A DNA stretch of 64,000 nt from Chryseobacterium caseinilyticum (GCF_014837145.1 NZ_JACYFS010000001.1:682001-746000); one strand, 5' to 3'. Counted from the first letter of the stretch, positions 1-9,463 are shown. Notes: generated by a model from the letters alone, not told the origin. Translations and numbers: made by a program.

Positions 1-1
1 G

Positions 2-1024
2 TTGAAAAAACTGATTGAAATTCCGTCATTCAGCAAAGATGAATATAATACGTCGGTGGAAATTGAAAACTTTTTTAAAAAGAACAATATTCCTACAAAA
101 CGTTTTAAAAACAACATTTGGGCGGTGAATAAAAATTTCGATGTTTTCAAGCCGTCAATTTTGCTGAATACCCATCATGACACGGTAAAACCAAATAAAG
201 CTTACACTTTGGATCCTTTTTTAGCGGTTGAAAAGGAAGGAAAACTGTATGGATTGGGAAGCAATGATGCCGGTGCTTCCTTGGTTTCGATGGCGCAGGT
301 ATTTCTACATTTTTTCGATAAAGAGAATTTAAAATATAATTTAGTGATTGCTCTGACAGCGGAGGAGGAGATTTCGGGATTTGACGGAATTGAGGCTTTA
401 TTTCCGCAGCTTCCGAGTATCGAACTTGCCATTGTAGGAGAACCCACGCAGATGAATCTTGCCATTGCGGAAAAAGGATTGTTGGTGATTGATGGTGAAA
501 TGAAAGGAACTCCTTCTCACGCCGCTCATCCGAACGATGATAACTCGATTGTGAAATGTATGGAGGATGTACAGCAGATTTTAAATTTCAAATTTCCAAA
601 AGTTTCAGATTATTTGGGTGAAGTTAAAGTGACTTTGTCGGGAATTCATGCCGGCGTGCAGCATAACGTAGTTCCGGAATCATGTCAATTCACATTAGAT
701 GTGAGAGTTACTGATGAATATTCTAATCAGGAAACGTTTGAAATCATACAGTCACAGATGAAATCAACTTTAACGGCAAGATCTTTCAGGCTCAATTCCT
801 CAAAAATCGATAAGGATCATCCATTTGTAAAAGCAGGTCTGGAAATCGGGAGGACAACTTACGGTTCACCTACGTCATCCGATCAGGCAATTATTCCGTG
901 TACATCGGTGAAGCTCGGTCCCGGTGACAGCAGGCGCTCTCATACTGCAGATGAATTTATTTTTATCGAAGAAATTGCGGAGGGAATTGAGATTTATATT
1001 AAGATACTTGAAAAAGTTTTATAG
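2..1024 (+). CDS. argE: M20-family deacylase, probable N-acyl-ornithine deacetylase (5' end cut off)
   Basis: Zinc-dependent M20 amidohydrolase that would remove the acyl group from N-acetyl- or N-succinyl-ornithine in arginine synthesis. Visible metal-site motifs, in order: NTHHDTVKP (His, Asp), SNDAGAS (bridging Asp), TAEEEISG (catalytic Glu and ligand) and SDQAIIPC...SHTADEF near the C-terminus (His). The reading frame is open from the first base and begins mid-protein (KKLIEIPSFS usually sits about 10-20 residues in), so the true start lies upstream of the window. argH follows 309 bases downstream on the same strand, which supports the arginine assignment. Bacteroidetes are known to use succinylated intermediates, so the acyl group is uncertain. 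Confidence 0.85.
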   Translation: MKKLIEIPSFSKDEYNTSVEIENFFKKNNIPTKRFKNNIWAVNKNFDVFKPSILLNTHHDTVKPNKAYTLDPFLAVEKEGKLYGLGSNDAGASLVSMAQVFLHFFDKENLKYNLVIALTAEEEISGFDGIEALFPQLPSIELAIVGEPTQMNLAIAEKGLLVIDGEMKGTPSHAAHPNDDNSIVKCMEDVQQILNFKFPKVSDYLGEVKVTLSGIHAGVQHNVVPESCQFTLDVRVTDEYSNQETFEIIQSQMKSTLTARSFRLNSSKIDKDHPFVKAGLEIGRTTYGSPTSSDQAIIPCTSVKLGPGDSRRSHTADEFIFIEEIAEGIEIYIKILEKVL

Positions 1025-1074
1025 ACTGGAAGCTGGAAGAGGGAAGATTGAAGTCAATGAAGTCTGCAAATAAC

Positions 1075-1259
1075 GACTTTGGAAACGGAGGCGTTAAGAA
1101 ATTTTATATTATTTCCGTTAAAAAATTTCCACTGTCTGAGTAGCGGCAAAAAATAAGCTAATTATTTCAAATAATACTTCCCGCCCGAGTTTTGGAAATT
1201 TTAGGAAATAATTTAAAATTTTAGCCGGAGTTTCCAAGTCTTGTCCCGAAGCTTCGGGA
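1075..1259. repeat. Long imperfect inverted repeat (MITE-like or structured RNA) filling the argE-argH gap
   Basis: The left arm (about 1075-1130, starting GACTTTGGAAAC) is complementary with small bulges to the right arm (about 1194-1240, ending GTTTCCAAGTC), with a loop of about 60 bases. It is followed by a perfect 16-base palindrome TCCCGAAGCTTCGGGA at 1244-1259. No reading frame explains this stretch, which is otherwise gene-free from 1025 to 1333. It could be a transcribed hairpin in the arg operon or a non-autonomous mobile repeat. Confidence 0.6.
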
Positions 1260-1333
1260 TTGTTTCTTTTGTTTGACTACGTCGAATCTTCGATTTCAAG
1301 ACAAAAGAAAATTAATGTTTTAAAGAAAAAATT

Positions 1334-2638
1334 ATGAAAAAAATATGGCAAAAAGACGATAACGCCACCAACATATTAGTCAATAAATTTACAGTCGGGA
1401 AAGATCTTGACTTTGATGAACGCTTAGCAAAATACGATGTCAAAGGCTCAATGGCGCATTGCAAAATGTTGGCAGAAGTTGGAATTATTTCCAATGAAGA
1501 ATCAAAGCAGATGTTGACTGTTCTGGAGGAAATTTTAAAAGACATCGAAAACGGAACTTTTGAAATTGATAAAAATGCGGAAGATATTCATTCGCAGGTA
1601 GAATCTATCTTAATTGAAAAATTAGGCGATACAGGAAAGAAAATTCACACGGCAAGATCTAGAAATGACCAGGTTTTATTAGATATAAAATTATATTTAT
1701 TAGATGAAATTCGTGAAATTACAACATTGACAGATGAATTATTTCAAATCTTAATTAAACTCGCAGATCAGCATAAAGATGTTCTGCTTCCAGGCTACAC
1801 CCATTTACAGATTGCAATGCCTTCCTCTTTCGGATTGTGGTTTGGAGCTTATGCAGAATCGTTATTAGATGATGTAGAAATGCTTTTCTCAGTTAAAAAT
1901 ATCATTAATAAAAATCCATTGGGTTCGGCAGCCGGTTATGGCTCGTCTTTCCCGATCGACCGTGAGAGTACAACGTATAATTTAGGCTTTCAGTCGATGA
2001 ATTATAATTCCGTGTATGCTCAAATGACGCGCGGAAAATCAGAGAAAATGTTGTCGATGGCAATGGCGACTTTGGCGGGAACGTTGGGGAAATTTGCCTA
2101 TGATGTTTGCCTGTATTTGAGTCAGAATTTTGATTTTATAAGTTTTCCAAAAGAATTTACAACGGGAAGCAGTATTATGCCACACAAGAAAAATCCGGAT
2201 ATTTTTGAATTGGTTCGTGCGCGCTGCAACAGAATTCAGTCGTTGCCGAGTGAATTTATATTATTGACGAATAATCTTCCGTCAGGCTACCACAGAGATA
2301 TGCAGTTGACGAAAGAAATTCTTTTCCCGGCCATTGATTCTTTGAAAGAATGTCTGGAAATTTTAAATTATACCTTACCGAATATTCAGGTGAAAGATGG
2401 GATTTTGGAAGATGAAAAGTATCAATATCTTTTCAGCGTAGAGAAAATCAATGAAGAAGTGAAGAAAGGAAGTTCATTCCGTGATGCGTATGTAAAAGTA
2501 GGGCAGGATATTGAAAATAACGGGTTTGATTTTGAAATTAAAAATTTAAATCATACTCATCAGGGAAGTATTGGAAATTTGTGCTTAGATAAGATTGAAT
2601 ATCAGTTTAATAAGTTGAAAAATAAATTATTGGGTTGA
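1334..2638 (+). CDS. argH: Argininosuccinate lyase
   Basis: Cleaves argininosuccinate to arginine and fumarate, the last step of arginine synthesis. It belongs to the fumarase/aspartase superfamily: the signature GSSIMPHKKNPD, carrying the catalytic-loop serine, begins near residue 277; HTARSRNDQV near residue 107 and PGYTHLQIAMP near 153 are the other two conserved blocks. Its 434 residues are a little short of the usual 455-465. The ATG at 1334 gives a normal N-terminus (KIWQKD...). It lies downstream of the argE-like gene, separated by a long inverted repeat, so the two may still be co-transcribed. Confidence 0.95.
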   Translation: MKKIWQKDDNATNILVNKFTVGKDLDFDERLAKYDVKGSMAHCKMLAEVGIISNEESKQMLTVLEEILKDIENGTFEIDKNAEDIHSQVESILIEKLGDTGKKIHTARSRNDQVLLDIKLYLLDEIREITTLTDELFQILIKLADQHKDVLLPGYTHLQIAMPSSFGLWFGAYAESLLDDVEMLFSVKNIINKNPLGSAAGYGSSFPIDRESTTYNLGFQSMNYNSVYAQMTRGKSEKMLSMAMATLAGTLGKFAYDVCLYLSQNFDFISFPKEFTTGSSIMPHKKNPDIFELVRARCNRIQSLPSEFILLTNNLPSGYHRDMQLTKEILFPAIDSLKECLEILNYTLPNIQVKDGILEDEKYQYLFSVEKINEEVKKGSSFRDAYVKVGQDIENNGFDFEIKNLNHTHQGSIGNLCLDKIEYQFNKLKNKLLG

Positions 2639-2651
2639 TAGTTTGATTAAG

Positions 2652-2771
2652 CCATTAAGGTAATTTAAGGGGTAAAGAATAGTTAAGATTCGCAGGCGAA
2701 TAATGAAAGCAGTGCTTAAAAAATCGTTAGATTTTCTTAATTAAACTTAACTTCTTCAATAATCTTAATGG
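2652..2771. repeat. Inverted-repeat bounded intergenic element
   Basis: Arms CCATTAAG (2652-2659) and CTTAATGG (2764-2771) bracket about 100 bases of A/T-rich DNA between the convergent argH and Lrp genes. No coding potential is visible. A related fragment (CATTAAGGCGAATTTTAAAAAG) occurs near 4442, suggesting a dispersed family, but the homology is only partial. Confidence 0.4.
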
Positions 2772-2786
2772 TTCAATTTTAAATAT

Positions 2787-3248
2787 TTAGCCCAAATCAA
2801 TCTTAAACTTAGTCGACTTTTTCACCTCATGGAGCACGATAGAACTGTGATATTGCCCAATACTGGGAATATTTGAAATCACATTAACTGTAAAATCGTT
2901 ATAAGAATTAATATCTTTTGCAATGATTTTCAGCATATAATCATATTCGCCGGAAAGACTGATGATCTCCTGAACTTCATCATGTTGCATTATGTTTTTC
3001 TCGAAAGTTTCCAGAACTTTTTTAGATTGTTCTTTCAGACGGACATTGCAGTAAACGACAATATTTAAACCGAGTTTTTCACGGTTCAGAAGACCTACAT
3101 ATTTCTCAATAATCCCCTGTTTCTCCAACTGTTTGATGCGTTCGTAAGTTGGGGTAAAGGTTAAACCTATTTTCTCTGAAATTTCTTTCACCGAGAAGGT
3201 AGAGTCTTCCTGAATTATGCTGAGAATCATCCTGTCTTTTGCGTCCAT
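2787..3248 (-). CDS. Lrp/AsnC-family transcriptional regulator
   Basis: DNA-binding regulator of the feast/famine family, which senses amino acids through a C-terminal RAM domain. Residues 1-60 form the AsnC-type winged helix (DRMILSIIQEDSTFSVKEIS, then TPTYERIKQLEKQGIIEKY); residues about 70-150 form the RAM domain, with SGEYDYMLKIIAKD typical of the effector-binding region. Its 153 residues are the standard length. It lies between argH and pyrB on the opposite strand, so a role in amino-acid control of either neighbour is possible, but the sequence does not show the ligand. Confidence 0.93.
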   Translation of the reverse strand: MDAKDRMILSIIQEDSTFSVKEISEKIGLTFTPTYERIKQLEKQGIIEKYVGLLNREKLGLNIVVYCNVRLKEQSKKVLETFEKNIMQHDEVQEIISLSGEYDYMLKIIAKDINSYNDFTVNVISNIPSIGQYHSSIVLHEVKKSTKFKIDLG

Positions 3249-3334
3249 AAACTGTATTTGAATTCTAACAAAAATATTAAGAATAAATGAGAATAACCAA
3301 CGATTGAAGTTTTTTAATTTTTTTGAGGTTTCAC

Positions 3335-3365
3335 TTTGTCATGTTACCCAAATGTTATATCTTTG
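3335..3365 (+). promoter_or_regulatory. Bacteroidetes sigma-70-type promoter for the pyrB leader
   Basis: TTTG at 3335-3338 and TATCTTTG at 3358-3365 are separated by exactly 19 bases and match the Bacteroidetes consensus TTTG-N19-TAnnTTTG without a mismatch. Transcription should begin near 3369-3373, only a few bases before the ATG of the leader peptide at 3372, so that message would be leaderless or nearly so. Confidence 0.8.
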
Positions 3366-3371
3366 CACCTA

Positions 3372-3443
3372 ATGAATAACACAGTATTTATATCATTAGA
3401 ATTACCGGGCGTAGACGCCCTTTACGATATTTATTTATTTTAA
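3372..3443 (+). CDS. Putative pyrB leader peptide (23 residues)
   Basis: Short open frame beginning MNNTVFISLE and ending LYDIYLF, directly after the promoter and ending with TAA at 3441-3443. Codons near the end (TTT/TAT/TTA rich, 3421-3440) make the transcript U-rich just before the terminator stem, and a GGGCG-TAGA-CGCCC hairpin (3407-3420) precedes that U-rich tract. This is the layout known from enterobacterial pyrBI attenuation: RNA polymerase slows on the U-tract when UTP is low, letting a ribosome catch up and cover the terminator. The peptide has no expected function of its own. The arrangement is seen in the sequence; the mechanism is inferred. Confidence 0.65.
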   Translation: MNNTVFISLELPGVDALYDIYLF

Positions 3444-3469
3444 GCGAAGATATTTTCTTCGCTTTTTTT
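3442..3469 (+). terminator. Attenuator terminator upstream of pyrB
   Basis: Stem AAGCGAAGA / TCTTCGCTT (3442-3450 and 3456-3464, loop TATTT) followed by a T-run ending at 3469, 22 bases before the pyrB ATG. The leader-peptide stop codon overlaps the base of the stem, so a ribosome at the stop codon would prevent hairpin formation. Confidence 0.8.
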
Positions 3470-3490
3470 ATGTTCAAAAATTAAGATTTT

Positions 3491-4381
3491 ATGTTTACGA
3501 TTACCGAACTAAGTACAGAGAAAATCAATAAGATACTGACGGAAGCTTTAGCTTTTGCCAACGGAAAAACTGCCAAAATTGAAGGCGAAGTGTTCTGCTC
3601 AAATCTGTTTTTTGAAGACAGCACAAGAACGAAAACGAGCTTCGATGTTGCCGAAAGAAAACTGGGTTTGCAGGTCGTTCCTTTTGATGCATCCAACAGT
3701 TCTGTCAACAAAGGTGAAAGTTTTTATGATACAGTGAAGACCATTGAAAGTATTGGGGTAAATCTTGTCGTGATCAGAGATAAGAAAGACCGTTATTTTG
3801 ATGAATTAAAAAATATTAGCATTCCTGTAATCAACGGTGGCGACGGAACGGGAAATCATCCTTCACAGTGCATGCTCGATTTGCTGACTATTTATCAGGA
3901 ATTCGGAACTTTTGAAGGATTGAAAATAGGAATCGTTGGTGATGTAAAACACAGCCGTGTTGCGAACTCCAATGCAGAAGCTTTGAGAAGATTAGGCGCT
4001 AAAGTTTATTTTTCAGGGCCTGAACAGTGGTTTGACGAAGGAGCTTTAATTAACGGTACGTATCTTTCTGTAGATGAGATGATTCACGATGTGGATGTTT
4101 TGATGTTACTGAGAATCCAGCACGAAAGACACGATTCAAAAATGAGTTTCTCAGCTTCGGAATATCATAAAAAATATGGTCTGACGAAAGCAAGAGAAAA
4201 AACGATGAAAAAGGAAGCAATCATCATGCATCCCGCACCGATCAATAGAGGCGTAGAAATCGATACCGATCTGGTGGAATGTGAACGCTCAAGAATTTTC
4301 AAACAAATGCAGAACGGTGTTTTCGCAAGAATGGCGATTCTGAAAAATGCTTTGGAGGAGAAAGGTTTCTCTTTTAAGTAA
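3491..4381 (+). CDS. pyrB: Aspartate carbamoyltransferase catalytic subunit
   Basis: Joins carbamoyl phosphate and aspartate, the committed step of pyrimidine synthesis. The carbamoyl-phosphate loop [12 protein letters not shown] lies near residue 40; [16 protein letters not shown] near 120 and the aspartate-binding LLRIQHERH near 200 are in place; [11 protein letters not shown] near 250 is typical of ATCase rather than ornithine carbamoyltransferase. Its 296 residues are near the usual 305. No pyrI regulatory subunit is adjacent. carA and carB, which make its substrate, follow on the same strand, and the upstream attenuator fits pyrimidine feedback control. Confidence 0.96.
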   Translation: MFTITELSTEKINKILTEALAFANGKTAKIEGEVFCSNLFFEDSTRTKTSFDVAERKLGLQVVPFDASNSSVNKGESFYDTVKTIESIGVNLVVIRDKKDRYFDELKNISIPVINGGDGTGNHPSQCMLDLLTIYQEFGTFEGLKIGIVGDVKHSRVANSNAEALRRLGAKVYFSGPEQWFDEGALINGTYLSVDEMIHDVDVLMLLRIQHERHDSKMSFSASEYHKKYGLTKAREKTMKKEAIIMHPAPINRGVEIDTDLVECERSRIFKQMQNGVFARMAILKNALEEKGFSFK

Positions 4382-4479
4382 AAAGGTAAAAGTAAAAAGA
4401 GCCAAGTGATTTACTTTTTGAAATTTTATGATAAATTAACTCATTAAGGCGAATTTTAAAAAGAATTATCATTGAGAAA

Positions 4480-4574
4480 AGCCCTGAAAGGGCGACCTGT
4501 CAATAGCCATGGGTGAAACCCATGGGAAATCAGAAGAAATGTAAATCCAGCCCTGTAAGGGTGACCTGATAATT
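4480..4574. repeat. Cluster of GAA-loop palindromes upstream of carA
   Basis: Two direct repeat units (4480-4504 and 4550-4574, each AGCCCTGNAAGGGYGACCTG) bracket a third palindrome CCATGGGT-GAA-ACCCATGG at 4507-4525. Each forms a short stem closed by a GAA or GTA triloop. Similar palindromes lie at 5831-5913 on the other side of carA. This resembles REP-type repeats; no transposase gene is nearby. Confidence 0.65.
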
Positions 4575-4605
4575 TAAATAAATAGAAATAAAGATAAAAG
4601 TTAAA

Positions 4606-5679
4606 ATGAAGAAAAAATTAATACTGGAGTCCGGTGAAGTATTTCATGGAGAAGGTTTCGGAGCAGATTTGGAGACAGCAGGAGAGGTGGTTTTCAATAC
4701 CGGAATGACAGGATATCAGGAATTGATTTCTGACCCGTCATACTGCAGTCAGATTGTTTGCATGACGTATCCGCTGATCGGAAATTACGGGATCAACCGT
4801 GATGACTACGAAAGCATCGAGCCTGCAATTAAAGGTCTTATTGTAAAGGAAATTTGCGATTTGCCTTCTAATTTCAGAACTCAGATTACTTTACAGGAGC
4901 TGTTTAAAAAGAAAAATCTTTCAGGAATTTCAGGAATTGATACCAGAAGACTGACTAGAATTCTCCGTAATTCAGGTGTGGTAAAAGGAAAAATCGTGAA
5001 TGCTGATGCAGACGAAAACACGACCGTTGAAGAATTAAAATCAACTACTTTCCCAACAAATCAAGTAGAGCAGGTTTCAACAAAAACTTCTTATGCCAAT
5101 CCAGGAAGAGGACTTAAAGTAGTGCTTGTAGATTTTGGGTCTAAATTAGGAATAATCAGAGAATTATCTCAAAGAAACTGCGATATCATTGTTGTTTCTC
5201 ATGATACTACAGCTGAAGAAATTTTGCTGATGGATCCGGATGGAATTATGTTATCCAACGGTCCCGGAGATCCTGAAGACAACCAAAAAGCTTTAGAAAT
5301 GATCCGCGGATTGCTTGGTAAAGTTCCAATTTTCGGGATTTGCCTTGGACATCAGTTGATTGGCCTGGCTTGCGGTGCAAAAACATTCAAATTAAAATTC
5401 GGACACAGAGGTGGAAATCACCCTGTTTTGGATTTAGAAAAAAATAAAGTAGCGATCACTTCTCAGAATCACGGTTACGCAGTTGATCAGGAGAGCCTTA
5501 AAGAAACAGATTTAATAGAGACTCATATCGCATTGAATGACAGAACAAACGAAGGTTTGAGACATAAGATTCATCCATGCTTCTCAGTTCAGTATCACCC
5601 TGAAGCGAGTCCGGGTCCTGAAGATGCAAATTATTTATTTGATGACTTCATCACGATGATGGAGGATTTTAAAAAGTAG
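4606..5679 (+). CDS. carA: Carbamoyl-phosphate synthase small (glutaminase) subunit
   Basis: Supplies ammonia from glutamine to CarB for carbamoyl phosphate, shared by arginine and pyrimidine synthesis. The N-terminal CPSase small-chain domain (residues 1-130; FNTGMTGYQEL is diagnostic) is followed by a class I amidotransferase domain: nucleophile in FGICLGHQLIGL near residue 246 and the His/Glu pair in SVQYHPEASPGPED near the C-terminus. The length of 357 is normal. carB follows after 260 bases of repeat-filled DNA; both flanks of carA carry GAA-loop palindromes. Confidence 0.97.
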   Translation: MKKKLILESGEVFHGEGFGADLETAGEVVFNTGMTGYQELISDPSYCSQIVCMTYPLIGNYGINRDDYESIEPAIKGLIVKEICDLPSNFRTQITLQELFKKKNLSGISGIDTRRLTRILRNSGVVKGKIVNADADENTTVEELKSTTFPTNQVEQVSTKTSYANPGRGLKVVLVDFGSKLGIIRELSQRNCDIIVVSHDTTAEEILLMDPDGIMLSNGPGDPEDNQKALEMIRGLLGKVPIFGICLGHQLIGLACGAKTFKLKFGHRGGNHPVLDLEKNKVAITSQNHGYAVDQESLKETDLIETHIALNDRTNEGLRHKIHPCFSVQYHPEASPGPEDANYLFDDFITMMEDFKK

Positions 5680-5700
5680 GAGATTAATTATTTGGGCAGC

Positions 5701-5800
5701 TTATCCGCCTTCCGTTCCCGCTTTTTTGTAAGCATGTCCTGAGCTTGTCGAAGGATCTCCTCCTCACAAAAAGAGCTCCACTCAAGTCGGGCTGCGGGCA
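5701..5800. repeat. Dispersed repeat, copy 1 (related to 31611-31730)
   Basis: Shares with the 31.6 kb copy the blocks CCCGCTTTTTTGTA, TCCTGAGCTTGTCGAAGGAT (C for T at one position in the other copy) and ACAAAAAGAGCTCCACTCA, but in a different order, so the TCCTGAGCTTG block behaves as a separately inserted module. GCTTTTTTGTA and ACAAAAAGAGC are also an imperfect inverted pair. No coding function is visible. Confidence 0.65.
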
Positions 5801-5830
5801 ATTCGCTGCAAATTAAAGTTGGAAATAAAG

Positions 5831-5913
5831 AATCCGAAGGATTCAATATGAATAGCCGTAGGTGAAACCTATGGAAACGATGAAATAATCATCATCCGAA
5901 CCCGAAAGGGTTC
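5831..5913. repeat. Three GAA-loop palindromes upstream of carB
   Basis: AATCC-GAA-GGATT (5831-5843), CCGTAGGT-GAA-ACCTATGG (5856-5874) and GAACCC-GAA-AGGGTTC (5898-5913) occur in a row. They share the triloop design and partly the sequence of the 4480-4574 cluster (ATAGCCRTRGGTGAAACC). The last one ends 26 bases before the carB ATG, so they may affect carB message structure. Confidence 0.65.
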
Positions 5914-5939
5914 AACAACGACAAAAGGAAAATTTAAAA

Positions 5940-8900
5940 ATGAAAAGAAACGACATAAAAACAATTTTAGTAATCGGTTCCGGCCCAATTATCATCGGTC
6001 AGGCGGCGGAATTTGATTACGCAGGAACGCAGGCTTGTCTTTCATTGAGAGAAGAAGGGTACAAGGTGATTTTGATCAATTCAAACCCTGCAACGATTAT
6101 GACGGATGTTGAAATTGCTGATAAGGTTTACATAGAGCCGATTTCACTTCAGTTTGTAAGTCACATCATCAGAAAAGAGCGTCCGGATGCACTTTTACCG
6201 ACTCTTGGTGGACAAACAGGTTTGAATATGGCCGTAGAACTGGAGAAATCAGGAATTCTTGAAGAATGCAAAGTGGAAGTTTTGGGAACTACACTTTCTG
6301 CTATCAACAGAGCGGAAGACAGAGATCTGTTCCGTGAATTGATGAGAGAATTAAACGAACCGGTTCCGGAATCTGACATTGTAACAACAGTTGAAGGAGC
6401 GCTCCGTTTTGCTGACGAGATCGGTTATCCGGTGATCGTTCGTCCCGCCTTTACAATGGGTGGAACCGGTGGTGGAATCGCTGCCAACGAAGCTGAATTG
6501 AAAGAAATTGCCGAATTGGGATTGAAATACAGTCCGGTGACGCAGTGTCTGATTGAAAGATCAATCGCAGGTTTCAAAGAAATTGAATACGAAGTAATGC
6601 GTGATGCAAACGACAACGCGATTGTGGTTTGTAACATGGAAAACATAGATCCGGTGGGAGTTCACACAGGAGATTCGATTGTTGTGGCGCCTTCCCAGAC
6701 GCTTTCAGACAGAGAGTATCAGCTTCTGAGAAACGCTTCACTGAAAATCATCAGAGCTTTAGGAATTGAAGGTGGATGTAACGTGCAGTTGGCTTTAGAC
6801 CCACATTCTTTCGATTACTACATTATCGAAGTAAACCCAAGAGTTTCCCGTTCATCAGCATTAGCATCAAAAGCAACTGGTTATCCGATTGCTAAGATCG
6901 CTGCTAAAATTGCTGTGGGATTGACTTTAGATGAAATCATGAATCCAGTTACAGGAAAAACTTACGCTTGTTTCGAGCCTGCTTTGGATTATGTGGTAAC
7001 TAAATTCCCAAGATTCCCTTTCGATAAATTTGAAACTGCGGACAGAAGACTGTCAACTCAAATGAAAGCAACTGGAGAAGTAATGGCGATCGGAAGAAAT
7101 TTCGAAGAGTCTTTACAGAAAGCGGTACGTTCTCTGGAAACAGGTTTGAGACATTTAGGTTTAAAAACAAAACAGGCTGCAGCTTTAACTGACGAAGATA
7201 TCGAAAGAAGAATCAGAGTTTGTGATGACGAAAGACTGTTCATCATTTGTGACGCTTTAAGAAGAGGGTACGACTGGGAGCAAATTGTAGAGTGGAGCAA
7301 AATTGATAAATTCTTTATCTGGAAATTAAAGAAATTAGTTGATTTCGAAAAGACAATTGCAGCTAACAGATTCGATAAAGAAATTTTAATTGAATCTAAA
7401 AAATTAGGTTTCTCAGATCAGAATATCGCTCACTTATGGGAATCTACGCAAAGAGAAGTTTATAATTTCAGAAAAGAAAACGGAATTGTGCCGGTTTACA
7501 AAATGGTAGACACCTGTGCTGCTGAATTTGAATCTGAAACTCCATATTTCTACGGAACTTATGAAGAGGAAAACGAATCTGTAGTTACTGATAAAGAAAA
7601 AATCATCGTTTTAGGTTCCGGACCAATCAGAATCGGGCAGGGTGTTGAGTTTGATTACGCAACCGTTCACTCGGTTTGGGCGATCAAAGAAATGGGTTAC
7701 GAAGCGATTATCATCAACAATAATCCCGAAACCGTTTCTACAGACTTCTCGATTTCAGATAAATTATATTTCGAACCTTTAACGGAAGAGGATGTGATGA
7801 GCATTATCGACCTTGAAAAACCAAAAGGTGTTGTCGTACAGTTCGGTGGACAGACTGCCATCAACTTAGCAGATAAATTAGCCGCTTACGGCGTTCAGAT
7901 TTTAGGAACTTCTCTGGAAGATCTGGATAGAGCTGAAAACAGAGATAAGTTCGAAAAAGCCCTTCAGGAAATGGGAATTCCACAGCCTTTAGGAAAAACT
8001 TCAACTTCAAAAGAAGAAGCGATTGTGATTGCCAACGAAATTGGTTATCCGGTATTGGTTCGTCCGAGCTACGTTTTGGGAGGTAGAGCGATGGAAATTG
8101 TTTATACGGAAGCAGAATTGGCACATTATATGGAATTTGCGGTAGATGCAAGTCCGGATCAGCCGGTTTTGGTAGACCGTTATATCACAGGAAGAGAAGT
8201 GGAAGTTGATGCAATTTGCGACGGCGAAACGGTAATTATTCCTGGAATTATGGAACACATCGAAAGAGCGGGAGTTCATTCCGGAGACTCTATTGCAGTG
8301 TATCCGCCACAAAATGTTTCTCAGGCAGAAATTGATACTTTGGTTGATTATACTCAAAGATTAGCTAAAGGATTGAATGTGATTGGTTTAATGAATATCC
8401 AGTACGTTCTTTTTGAAGGAAATGTGTATGTGATTGAAGTGAATCCACGTTCGTCAAGAACAGTTCCTTTCTTATCTAAAATTACGGATGTTCCGATGGC
8501 AAATCTTGCTACGAAAGCGATTTTAGGTCAGAAACTGAAAGATTTAGGCTACAAAAACGGATTGGTTCCGAATAAAGAAGGCGTTTTCGTAAAAGTTCCT
8601 GTGTTCTCATTCTCAAAACTAACGAAGGTTGATATCTCTTTAGGACCAGAAATGAAGTCTACAGGAGAAGTGATGGGGAAAGACACGACCCTGGAAAAAG
8701 CTTTGTACAAAGGACTGGTTGCAGCAGGAAGAAAAGTTCCGATGCACGGTTCAATATTGTTCACAGTGGCTGACAAGCACAAGCAGGAAGCTGCTGATCT
8801 GGCTTCAAGATTCCACGAAGTTGGTTTCAGAATCTGGGCAACAGAGGGTACAGCAAAATTCTTCGAAGAAAAAGGCATTCCTTGCAAAATCGGATACAAA

Positions 8901-9119
8901 ATAGGAGAGGAAAGTGTAAACCTAATCGATTTGATTCAGAAAGGAAAAGTTCAGTACGTTGTCAACACGATGACGAAAGGAAAACAGTCTGAAAGAGACG
9001 GTTTCCAGATCAGAAGAATGAGCGTGGAAAACGGTGTTCCTTGTTTAACATCAATGGATACAGTTGAAGCGATTCTGAAAGTGATTGAAAGTATGAGCTT
9101 TAAGATGGAGACGATGTAG
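5940..9119 (+). CDS. carB: Carbamoyl-phosphate synthase large subunit
   Basis: Makes carbamoyl phosphate from bicarbonate, ammonia and two ATP. Its 1059 residues show the internal duplication: [20 protein letters not shown] near residue 12 and [20 protein letters not shown] near 560 start two ATP-grasp halves, each with a GG(T/R)GGG-like loop and an EVNPR(V/S)SRS/SSR metal-binding motif. The C-terminal 120 residues ([14 protein letters not shown]...) are the MGS-like allosteric domain, where UMP and ornithine bind in E. coli. It completes the pyrB-carA-carB set; a strong terminator follows at once. Confidence 0.98.
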   Translation: MKRNDIKTILVIGSGPIIIGQAAEFDYAGTQACLSLREEGYKVILINSNPATIMTDVEIADKVYIEPISLQFVSHIIRKERPDALLPTLGGQTGLNMAVELEKSGILEECKVEVLGTTLSAINRAEDRDLFRELMRELNEPVPESDIVTTVEGALRFADEIGYPVIVRPAFTMGGTGGGIAANEAELKEIAELGLKYSPVTQCLIERSIAGFKEIEYEVMRDANDNAIVVCNMENIDPVGVHTGDSIVVAPSQTLSDREYQLLRNASLKIIRALGIEGGCNVQLALDPHSFDYYIIEVNPRVSRSSALASKATGYPIAKIAAKIAVGLTLDEIMNPVTGKTYACFEPALDYVVTKFPRFPFDKFETADRRLSTQMKATGEVMAIGRNFEESLQKAVRSLETGLRHLGLKTKQAAALTDEDIERRIRVCDDERLFIICDALRRGYDWEQIVEWSKIDKFFIWKLKKLVDFEKTIAANRFDKEILIESKKLGFSDQNIAHLWESTQREVYNFRKENGIVPVYKMVDTCAAEFESETPYFYGTYEEENESVVTDKEKIIVLGSGPIRIGQGVEFDYATVHSVWAIKEMGYEAIIINNNPETVSTDFSISDKLYFEPLTEEDVMSIIDLEKPKGVVVQFGGQTAINLADKLAAYGVQILGTSLEDLDRAENRDKFEKALQEMGIPQPLGKTSTSKEEAIVIANEIGYPVLVRPSYVLGGRAMEIVYTEAELAHYMEFAVDASPDQPVLVDRYITGREVEVDAICDGETVIIPGIMEHIERAGVHSGDSIAVYPPQNVSQAEIDTLVDYTQRLAKGLNVIGLMNIQYVLFEGNVYVIEVNPRSSRTVPFLSKITDVPMANLATKAILGQKLKDLGYKNGLVPNKEGVFVKVPVFSFSKLTKVDISLGPEMKSTGEVMGKDTTLEKALYKGLVAAGRKVPMHGSILFTVADKHKQEAADLASRFHEVGFRIWATEGTAKFFEEKGIPCKIGYKIGEESVNLIDLIQKGKVQYVVNTMTKGKQSERDGFQIRRMSVENGVPCLTSMDTVEAILKVIESMSFKMETM

Positions 9120-9140
9120 TTTTCGGATTGAGATAAAGTA

Positions 9141-9171
9141 AAAGCGGAAGATTTTTTCTTCCGCTTTTTTT
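9141..9171 (+). terminator. Intrinsic terminator after carB
   Basis: Stem AAAGCGGAAGA / TCTTCCGCTTT (9141-9151 and 9157-9167) with a T-run to 9171. It overlaps the end of the convergent toxin gene. Confidence 0.85.
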
Positions 9172-9463
9172 ATGGATATTTTTCAGGATTTTGTGAAGTA
9201 TGAAAAACTCTGAAAATTCTGATGATTTGTTTTTCTTTTTCAATCTTATAAATAATGATGAACGGAAAAATTTTAAATGGTAACCGATGGAAATCATTAT
9301 GGATTTTCTGATAGTAAGAAACTTTTTTTAGCTTGCCCACTGTAAATTTAAAATCCTTGAAAAAACTATCTGCCACTTTTTTACCGGCGACATTTTTGTA
9401 ATATTCGAAAGAATTTACAATGTCTCTATTAGCTTCGGAAGTAGTGATTATTTTAAACACCAT
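9170..9463 (-). CDS. RelE/ParE-family toxin
   Basis: 97-residue protein of the RelE/ParE fold: the N-terminal helix SEANRDIVNSFEYYKNVAGKK, then FKDFKFTVGKL, and the C-terminal strands LPFKIFPFIIIYKIEKEKQI and RIFRVFHTSQNPEKY fit the type II toxin family, in which RelE members cut mRNA on the ribosome and ParE members poison gyrase. The final HTSQNP pattern is closer to ParE/plasmid-stabilisation relatives. Its start overlaps the end of the antitoxin gene by 11 bases, as usual for co-translated pairs. Which target it hits cannot be read from the sequence. Confidence 0.85.
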   Translation of the reverse strand: MVFKIITTSEANRDIVNSFEYYKNVAGKKVADSFFKDFKFTVGKLKKVSYYQKIHNDFHRLPFKIFPFIIIYKIEKEKQIIRIFRVFHTSQNPEKYP

